Below, piece by piece: positions 1-4,940 of a stretch of 10,184 nt of DNA. The stretch lies in NCBI GenBank assembly GCA_019310665.1, contig JAFDDW010000054.1, forward strand, positions 1 to 10,184. The letters run 5' to 3'. Numbering within the stretch: position 1 is the stretch's first letter; the number at the start of each line of letters is the position of its first letter. The notes under the pieces were generated by a model. The model ran no database searches, was not told the DNA's origin, and saw only the letters and a list, made by a program, of their open reading frames with translations. The stretch comes from Deltaproteobacteria bacterium. GTDB lineage: Bacteria; Desulfobacterota; Desulfobacteria; Desulfobacterales; JAFDCJ01. The translations under genes were made by a program, and so were the position numbers.

Positions 1-178
1 TACCAAAATCGTTGATGGAAAAATGAACAAATTTTTCAAAGAAAATTGTTTACTCAACCAGCCCTATGTGCGCCAACCGGACCTGACGGTTGCAGATGTG
101 TTAAATGAATTAATTGCTAAAATAGGCGAGAACATCACCATCAGACGTTTTGTTCGTTTCCAGGCCGGAGAGGCTTAG
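1..178 (+). CDS. tsf: Elongation factor Ts, C-terminal end (5' truncated by window)
   Basis: The frame starting at position 2 is open to a TAG at 176-178 and encodes the last 58 residues of a protein. The stretch reads TKIVDGKMNKFFKENCLLNQ, then PYVRQPDLTV, and ends IGENITIRRFVRFQAGEA. The lysine-rich K-M-N-K-F segment followed by the C-L-L-(N/E)-Q-P-(Y/F)-V pattern and the terminal IGENI..RRFVRF block is characteristic of the EF-Ts C-terminus. EF-Ts is the nucleotide exchange factor that recycles EF-Tu in the cytoplasm. Its position directly upstream of pyrH and frr matches the widely conserved rpsB-tsf-pyrH-frr cluster, so rpsB is expected to the left of the window. The start lies outside. 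A 151-bp gap holding a repeat element separates it from pyrH. Confidence 0.95.
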   Translation, partial: TKIVDGKMNKFFKENCLLNQPYVRQPDLTVADVLNELIAKIGENITIRRFVRFQAGEA

Positions 179-183
179 GAATG

Positions 184-280
184 ACGATTGTCGATTGACG
201 AATGTCGAATGAAGGATTTCAATCGTTTTTATTTTTAATGACAGAGCGTAGCGACTTCCTTCATTCTTCAATATTCATTT
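184..280. repeat. Intergenic inverted-repeat element A with 7-bp tandem units (tsf-pyrH gap)
   Basis: Four back-to-back heptamers of consensus WCGAWTG occupy 184-211 (ACGATTG, TCGATTG, ACGAATG, TCGAATG). The end of this array, GAATGAAGGA at 207-216, is exactly reverse-complementary to TCCTTCATTC at 257-266, and degenerate heptamers (CATTCTT, CAATATT) continue to about 280. The 40-nt interior contains the GC-richer GAGCGTAGCGAC at 244-255. The element fills most of the gap between tsf and pyrH and encodes nothing. It looks like a non-autonomous palindromic repeat, but no terminal transposase-type repeats or target duplication are evident. The AT-rich stretch after it (281-300, with TATATAAG and GTATAAC) could hold a -10 box for pyrH, but I cannot assign a matching -35. 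Confidence 0.6.
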
Positions 281-329
281 TTGTATATAAGCTGTATAAC
301 AAGAACCTCAAACTGTATTCAGCACTCCA

Positions 330-1058
330 GTGGGTATCAATGTGAAAAAGCCCCTTTATAAACGCGTGGCTATAAAATTGAGCGGTGAAGCCCTGGTGGG
401 AGATCAGAGCTTCGGTATCAGTCCCGACATGATTAAATTTGTGGCTGAAGAAATCCGATCTGTCGTTGAACTGGGCGTTCAAATCGGTATCATAGTGGGG
501 GGCGGCAATATATTCCGGGGAATTGCGGCCAGTTCCTACGGGATGGACCGGACATCGGCCGATCACATGGGTATGCTGGCCACTGTTATTAACAGCCTGG
601 CCTTGCAGGATGCGTTGGAGAAACAGGGGTTGGAAACCCGTGTTCAGACAGCCATATCGATGCATGAGGTTGCCGAGCCTTATATTGTGCGCCGCGCCAA
701 TCGTCATTTAGGGAGGGATCGGGTCGTTATATTTGGTGCCGGTACCGGAAATCCTTATTTTACAACGGACACCGCCGCAGTTTTGCGGGCCCAGGAAATT
801 CATGCTGAAATTCTGTTAAAGGCCACCAAGGTTGACGGACTTTACGATGCGGATCCCGTCAAAAATCAAAAAGCCAAATTGATCAAGAACACCACTTACA
901 TGGAAGTTTTGGCAAAGCAACTCCGGGTTATGGACATGACGGCCATCTCTCTGGCCATGGATAACCAACTGCCCCTTGCCGTGTTCAAACTTAAAGACAA
1001 AGGCAACCTCGGCAGAGTTGTCTGTGGTGAGAACATTGGAACGCTGATTAAGCATTAG
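330..1058 (+). CDS. pyrH: UMP kinase
   Basis: Uridylate kinase of the bacterial amino-acid-kinase-fold type phosphorylates UMP to UDP with ATP in the cytoplasm and feeds RNA, DNA and sugar-nucleotide pools. The 242-residue product has the N-terminal KLSGEAL motif (about residues 16-22), the GGGNIFRG glycine loop (57-64), a DHMGMLAT segment, GTGNPYFTTDTAA (about 138-150), which holds nucleotide-binding residues, and KATKVDGLYDADP. Length matches the family (about 235-245). The start is uncertain: GTG at 330 gives MGINVKKPLYKR, while in-frame GTG at 342 gives MKKPLYKR and resembles typical N-termini better. Neither has a convincing Shine-Dalgarno sequence. The stop is 13 bp before frr, so the two are probably co-transcribed. 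Confidence 0.95.
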   Translation: MGINVKKPLYKRVAIKLSGEALVGDQSFGISPDMIKFVAEEIRSVVELGVQIGIIVGGGNIFRGIAASSYGMDRTSADHMGMLATVINSLALQDALEKQGLETRVQTAISMHEVAEPYIVRRANRHLGRDRVVIFGAGTGNPYFTTDTAAVLRAQEIHAEILLKATKVDGLYDADPVKNQKAKLIKNTTYMEVLAKQLRVMDMTAISLAMDNQLPLAVFKLKDKGNLGRVVCGENIGTLIKH

Positions 1059-1071
1059 TGAGGTACTCCCC

Positions 1072-1629
1072 ATGATTGAATCGATCTATCAGGAAACCAG
1101 AGAAAGTATGGGCAAATCCGTAGAGGCTTTGAAAAATGAACTCAAGCGAATACGGACGGGCCGTGCGTCTCTTTCGATCCTTGACGGGATAAAAGTAGAT
1201 TATTACGGCACCCTGACCCCATTAAACCAAATGGCAACGCTGGCCGTGCCCGAAAGCCGTCTGATTACGATTCAACCCTGGGATGTATCCGTTATCAAAG
1301 ATATTGAGAAAGCCATTCTAAAATCAGATTTGGGGCTAACGCCGTCCAGTGACGGAAAAATCATTCGAATCTCAATACCCCAGCTTACCGAAGATCGTCG
1401 CAAAGAACTGGTCAAAGTTGTGCACAAGGTTTGCGAAGAGTATAAGGTATCCGTCAGGAATTTCCGGCGTGATTCCAATGAACTGCTTAAGAGCATGAAA
1501 AAAGATGGTGAAATTACAGAAGACGACACTTTTAAATCCCAGGAGCAAGTCCAAAAAATAACTGATGAGCATATCAAGCTTATCGACGAATGCTATCAAG
1601 AAAAAGAGAAAGAAATCCTTGAATTCTAG
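1072..1629 (+). CDS. frr: Ribosome recycling factor
   Basis: RRF works with EF-G to split the post-termination ribosome so that subunits and mRNA are reused. The 185-residue product has the standard length and family blocks: an N-terminal helix with LKNELKRIRTGRAS, then the LDGIKVDYYGTLTPLNQMAT region, PESRLITIQPWD, a GLTPSSDGKIIRISIPQLTE block, ERR-like DRRKELVK, and the long C-terminal helices rich in Lys and Glu. The ATG at 1072 is preceded by GTGAGGT at 1058-1064, a good Shine-Dalgarno at usual spacing. The gene follows pyrH closely and its 3' end overlaps the likely uppS start, indicating an operon. No anomalies are seen. Confidence 0.97.
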   Translation: MIESIYQETRESMGKSVEALKNELKRIRTGRASLSILDGIKVDYYGTLTPLNQMATLAVPESRLITIQPWDVSVIKDIEKAILKSDLGLTPSSDGKIIRISIPQLTEDRRKELVKVVHKVCEEYKVSVRNFRRDSNELLKSMKKDGEITEDDTFKSQEQVQKITDEHIKLIDECYQEKEKEILEF

Positions 1630-2362
1630 CCCCTCTTCTGCCAGCCTTGCTGAACTGGATACCACCAAACTGCCTGCCCATATTGCCATTATAATGGACG
1701 GCAACGGCCGATGGGCAAAAAAGCGTCTGTTAAACCGTGTCAGCGGTCATGAGAAGGGATCCGATGCCGTCCGCACCGTGGTGCGAGCCTGTCGCGAGAT
1801 CGGCGTGTCCTATTTAACACTTTATGCCTTTTCTACCGAAAACTGGCAGCGGCCGCGATTCGAAGTTGAAGCGCTAATGAGCCTCCTGAAAAGATTCCTT
1901 GAATCTGAGCAAAATGAAATGGTCGAAAATAATATTCGCCTGCGAGTGATCGGGCAGGTAGACCGTTTGCCGGAGAAGGTCCAGGAAGCGCTGCATCAAA
2001 CGATGAAGGCAACCAGAGACAATACCGCCATGACCCTTATCCTCGCCTTGAGCTATGGCGGGCGGGCCGAGATTGTTCGGATGGTCCAAGAGGTGGCCAA
2101 CAAAATCAGGCACGGCGAGGTCGATCCGGATTCTATCACGGCCGAGATGGTTGCCGATCATCTCTACACCCGCGATATTCCTGATCCGGATTTATTAATC
2201 AGAACCAGCGGGGAGATGCGGGTCAGCAACTTTTTACTCTGGCAGATTGCCTACACGGAAATCTTTGTAACACCTACGTTGTGGCCTGATTTCAACCGGG
2301 ATGAATTGCTGCAAATCTTAAAGGATTACCAGAGCCGAGAGCGTAGATTTGGTCAGGTGTAG
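1619..2362 (+). CDS. uppS: Isoprenyl transferase / undecaprenyl diphosphate synthase
   Basis: This cis-prenyltransferase condenses isopentenyl diphosphate onto farnesyl diphosphate to make the C55 carrier lipid used in peptidoglycan and surface polysaccharide synthesis. Seen in the product: HIAIIMDGNGRWAKKR with the catalytic Asp, RVSGHEKG, the YLTLYAFSTENWQRP block, ALSYGGRAEIV, and near the C-terminus DPDLLIRTSGEMRVSNFLLWQ followed by AYTEIFVTPTLWPDF. I prefer the TTG at 1619, which overlaps frr by 11 bp, follows purine-rich AAAGAGAAAGAAA, and puts the catalytic Asp at residue 27, close to the E. coli position (26). An upstream in-frame ATG at 1565 would overlap frr by 65 bp and add a basic, low-complexity extension, so I consider it unlikely. 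A CTG at about 1655 is a further alternative. The preferred product is 247 residues. Confidence 0.93.
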   Translation: MNSSPSSASLAELDTTKLPAHIAIIMDGNGRWAKKRLLNRVSGHEKGSDAVRTVVRACREIGVSYLTLYAFSTENWQRPRFEVEALMSLLKRFLESEQNEMVENNIRLRVIGQVDRLPEKVQEALHQTMKATRDNTAMTLILALSYGGRAEIVRMVQEVANKIRHGEVDPDSITAEMVADHLYTRDIPDPDLLIRTSGEMRVSNFLLWQIAYTEIFVTPTLWPDFNRDELLQILKDYQSRERRFGQV

Positions 2363-2367
2363 TTAAA

Positions 2368-2474
2368 GGGATTGAGGGATTCAGGGATTAGATTGATAGA
2401 ATACATTCAATTCCTTAATTCCTAAATTCGCAATTCCTAAATTGGTATCCCCTAAATTCACAATTTCTCAATTA
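2368..2474. repeat. Intergenic repeat element B with 8-bp units (uppS-cdsA gap)
   Basis: The left arm has three octamers of GGGATTNN type at 2368-2391 (GGGATTGA, GGGATTCA, GGGATTAG). The right arm carries the complementary sense as AATTCCTT (2409-2416), AATTCCTA (2417-2424) and AATTCCTA (2432-2439), then degenerate copies to about 2474 (CCCCTAAATTC, AATTTCTCAATTAAAGG). The reverse complement of the right arm, GGAATT-type, pairs imperfectly with the left arm, so the whole forms a long weak palindrome. It is AT-rich and non-coding and occupies much of the 184-bp gap. The remainder of the gap contains CTGACACCTGAAA at 2483-2495, which is the reverse complement of part of element D between rseP and purL. 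Confidence 0.55.
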
Positions 2475-2546
2475 AAGGTTTGCTGACACCTGAAATCGAT
2501 GGGAACCAAGTTACTGTTCAACTAACTCAACGGAGCAAACAATCTC

Positions 2547-3353
2547 GTGCATCTTAAACGTTGGATCACAGGACTGAGTGCCTTACCGTTTCTTATTTTT
2601 TTAATTTACCTGGGCGGGGTCCCTTTTATTTTATTGATCGGATTTGTCTGTGGTTGTTCACTCTGGGAGTATTATCGCATCGTATTTAATGCCGCGCCTC
2701 AGACCCTGTTCAATCCTGTGATCTGGTGGGGATATTTAATCAGCCTTTGTATTCTCATCGCTGCGTATGTTGACGGTCCCCAAAGTGTTTTAGCGTTCGT
2801 CGCCTTGAACCTCATTTTGGCCGGCCTGATCTCGGTGTTTATCTATAAAACCAATCCGGCAGTCGTCGATATCATCCAAAAACAGGTTCTGGGGATTGTT
2901 TATATCCCCCTGTCGCTTTCTTTTCTGGTCACGATCCGACATGATCCCGACGGCATGGTTTGGATTTTTTTTCTTCTGGCTATTATTTTTGTCGGTGATA
3001 TCAGCGCCTACTATGTCGGGTCCTATCTTGGCCGCCGCAAACTGAGTCCGGCCATCAGTCCGGGAAAAACAGTTGAAGGCGCCATCGGTGGGATTGCCGG
3101 GAATCTGCTGGCAGGTATCATCGGAAAATATTTTTTTCTGCCGAGCCTTCCATGGGGACCCGTGATCATATTTTTCATCGTCGCCGGCCTTGCCGGACAG
3201 GTGGGCGATTTATTCGAATCCGAGATGAAGCGGTCATCCAAAATTAAGGATTCAGGAGGCCTTTTGCCCGGGCATGGCGGATTTTTAGACCGCGTTGATG
3301 CCCTGTTGTTCGCCTCTCCGGTAGCCTATATTTTTAAAGTGATTATTTTTTAA
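2547..3353 (+). CDS. cdsA: Phosphatidate cytidylyltransferase (CDP-diglyceride synthase)
   Basis: CdsA is a polytopic inner-membrane enzyme that converts phosphatidic acid and CTP to CDP-diacylglycerol, the precursor of the major phospholipids. The 268-residue product is strongly hydrophobic, with several predicted membrane spans beginning at about residue 8 (LSALPFLIFLIYLGGVPFIL). It carries YVGSYLGRRKLSPAISPGKT, where a Gly-Arg-(R/K) turn and SPGKT are family landmarks, and it ends with the CdsA signature KDSGGLLPGHGGFLDRVD at residues 234-251. An Asp/Ala replaces the more usual Asp/Ser just after the signature (DRVDALLF). The start is GTG at 2547, with CGGAG at 2531-2535 as Shine-Dalgarno. 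It sits after uppS as in the conserved cluster, but the gap contains a repeat, so transcription may be partly uncoupled. Confidence 0.95.
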   Translation: MHLKRWITGLSALPFLIFLIYLGGVPFILLIGFVCGCSLWEYYRIVFNAAPQTLFNPVIWWGYLISLCILIAAYVDGPQSVLAFVALNLILAGLISVFIYKTNPAVVDIIQKQVLGIVYIPLSLSFLVTIRHDPDGMVWIFFLLAIIFVGDISAYYVGSYLGRRKLSPAISPGKTVEGAIGGIAGNLLAGIIGKYFFLPSLPWGPVIIFFIVAGLAGQVGDLFESEMKRSSKIKDSGGLLPGHGGFLDRVDALLFASPVAYIFKVIIF

Positions 3354-3650
3354 TCTGGTAATGTTTTTTGGGAAATTTTATAGAAAAATACCAAAATGCA
3401 AGCACCACCTGATCTTAAAATTGGGTCAAATAAATTCCAAATTCAAAAATTCAATGACCGAAACGAAGTAGGCTGTATATAGTCAAAACCACTTCCTTGT
3501 TTTGAATTTGTAGTTTTGGTCATTGGATATTATTTGCTATTTGTAATTTGTAATTTGTAATTTTTTTTCCGGTATATCCCGATTTGGGTTTAGCATTGTA
3601 GTAATCACAACAACAAACCAATAACCATTAACAGATAACAATATAAACAC
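3354..3650. repeat. Non-coding cdsA-rseP gap containing repeat element C (7-bp units)
   Basis: This 297-bp gap has no supported gene. It holds a palindromic repeat region at about 3425-3565. The left part has heptameric AATTCMA-like units and CAATGACCGAAAC at 3452-3464. The right part has GTTTTGGTCATTG at 3513-3525, reverse-complementary to the former at 12 of 13 positions, followed by three exact heptamers ATTTGTA at 3539-3559. AAATTCAAAA at 3439-3448 is also exactly complementary to TTTTGAATTT at 3500-3509. The order of these matches is not fully nested, so this is a rearranged or interleaved set of units rather than one clean hairpin. No Shine-Dalgarno precedes rseP. In related clusters dxr often occupies this place; I see no remnant of it. 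Confidence 0.5.
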
Positions 3651-4718
3651 ATGGGCACTAACATATTATCATTTATCATCGTCCTGGGGGTTTTGATATT
3701 TTTTCATGAGTTCGGACATTTTTTGATTGCCCGTTTTTTCGGAGTTGGTGTTGAGAAGTTTTCACTCGGTTTTGGCCCGCGCTTGATCGGCAAGAAGGTC
3801 GGTATTACCGATTATCGTATTTCGGCAATCCCCCTCGGCGGTTACGTCAAAATGGTGGGTGAAGAACCGGATGCCGAAATCGATCCTGAAGAGATTCCCC
3901 TTTCGTTTACCCACAAGCATGTTGCTAAACGAATGCTGATCGTTGCGGCAGGCCCGGTTTTCAATATTATCCTGGCCGTGATAATTTTTTTCGGCATTTT
4001 CCTTTCTTCCGGCACCTTCGTTTTGAAGCCATCCGTCGGATCGGTCAAACAGGGGGCACCCGCATTTTCAGCCGGGCTGGAAAAAGGTGATCTGATTATC
4101 GCCATTAACGAATCAGCCATTAACAGCTGGGGTGAAATGGCAGAAATTATTAACGGCAGTAAAGGCAAGACCATCAGACTGGCTGTGCGCCGGGGGGATT
4201 CCACACAAAATTTTACCATTGCCCCCGAGCAGGTGACAACCAAAAACATCTTCGGTGAAGATATCCAGCGATACATCATCGGGATTACCGCGTCGGGTGA
4301 GTCTTATTCCAAAGATTTAAATCTGTTCCAGGCGTTTTCAGAGAGCTTACTCCAAACTTACCGGGTTACCGAGTTAATGGTGGTAATCATTGCCAAATTG
4401 ATCACGGGCGATATTTCTACCGACACTCTGGGCGGTCCGATCATGATTGCCCAGATGGCAGGGGACTCCGCTAAGGCCGGTATCGGCAGTTTGATTTCTT
4501 TTATTGCGCTGATCAGTATTAATTTAGCCATTATCAATCTGCTACCCATCCCGGTGCTGGACGGGGGCCACCTGCTTTTCTTTTCTATAGAAGCCATAAA
4601 GGGGAGTCCGGTCAGCATTAAAGTCCGAGAAATCGCCCAGCAGATCGGATTGTTTCTTCTTATATTGTTGATGATACTGGTTTTTTATAATGATATATCG
4701 CGTATATTTTTCAGTTAA
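3651..4718 (+). CDS. rseP: Site-2 intramembrane zinc metalloprotease RseP
   Basis: RseP-family (M50B) proteases cut transmembrane segments of regulators such as anti-sigma factors and also clear signal-peptide remnants in the inner membrane. The 355-residue product shows HEFGH at residues 19-23 in the first membrane helix, the zinc-binding HExxH. It then has the GFGP segment, IPLGGYVKM, AAGPVFNIILA in the second helix, and a single PDZ domain at about residues 120-200 (GAPAFSAGLEKGDLIIAIN). Near the C-terminus are NLLPIPVLDGGH, with LDGGH at 303-307 supplying the third zinc ligand, and a last helix. One PDZ domain and about 355 residues is usual for many bacteria, whereas E. coli RseP has two PDZ domains and about 450 residues. 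The ATG at 3651 has no visible Shine-Dalgarno, but the N-terminus fits the family. Confidence 0.95.
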   Translation: MGTNILSFIIVLGVLIFFHEFGHFLIARFFGVGVEKFSLGFGPRLIGKKVGITDYRISAIPLGGYVKMVGEEPDAEIDPEEIPLSFTHKHVAKRMLIVAAGPVFNIILAVIIFFGIFLSSGTFVLKPSVGSVKQGAPAFSAGLEKGDLIIAINESAINSWGEMAEIINGSKGKTIRLAVRRGDSTQNFTIAPEQVTTKNIFGEDIQRYIIGITASGESYSKDLNLFQAFSESLLQTYRVTELMVVIIAKLITGDISTDTLGGPIMIAQMAGDSAKAGIGSLISFIALISINLAIINLLPIPVLDGGHLLFFSIEAIKGSPVSIKVREIAQQIGLFLLILLMILVFYNDISRIFFS

Positions 4719-4776
4719 TTTCATGACTGATAGAAAACCCCTATAACTTGGCGGTTCTTATTTCTAATATGGGTAT

Positions 4777-4862
4777 AAGGTTTCAGGTGTCAGGTGTCAG
4801 GAAATGTAGACGCAATCTCATATCCTGAACACTGACACCAGAAACCCGACACCTGAAACCTT
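4777..4862. repeat. Inverted-repeat element D with 7-bp TCAGGTG units (rseP-purL gap)
   Basis: The ends are a perfect 15-bp inverted repeat: AAGGTTTCAGGTGTC at 4777-4791 and GACACCTGAAACCTT at 4848-4862. The left arm continues as heptamers TCAGGTG (4783-4789), TCAGGTG (4790-4796) and TCAGG. The right arm, read on the minus strand from its outer end, continues in the same 7-bp register as TCAGGTG, TCGGGTT, TCTGGTG, TCAGTGT, TCAGG. About 22 nt lie between the arms (4802-4823). It lies in the 222-bp gap between rseP and purL. The stem could form an RNA hairpin but lacks a T-run, so it is a poor intrinsic terminator. After it, CCGGG (4869-4873) and CCCGG (4892-4896) could form a small extra stem. 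Confidence 0.65.
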
Positions 4863-4940
4863 TCTACTCCGGGAACCGGATAGCAGCTCCGCCCGGTAAA
4901 ATATTTAGATTGAAATCATAGGAATCAAAACAGAATTCAT

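Noticed and set aside
184..211. Four short repeats resembling a CRISPR start
   Set aside because: Units are 7 bp with no spacers between them, far shorter than CRISPR repeats, and no cas gene is present.
1565..1618. Longer uppS N-terminus from ATG 1565
   Set aside because: It lies wholly within frr in another frame, adds a low-complexity basic leader, and moves the catalytic Asp well away from its usual position.
4719..4940. Purine riboswitch or PurR-type operator upstream of purL
   Set aside because: The leader contains only element D and a small GC stem; I do not see the conserved purine aptamer core or a recognisable operator.
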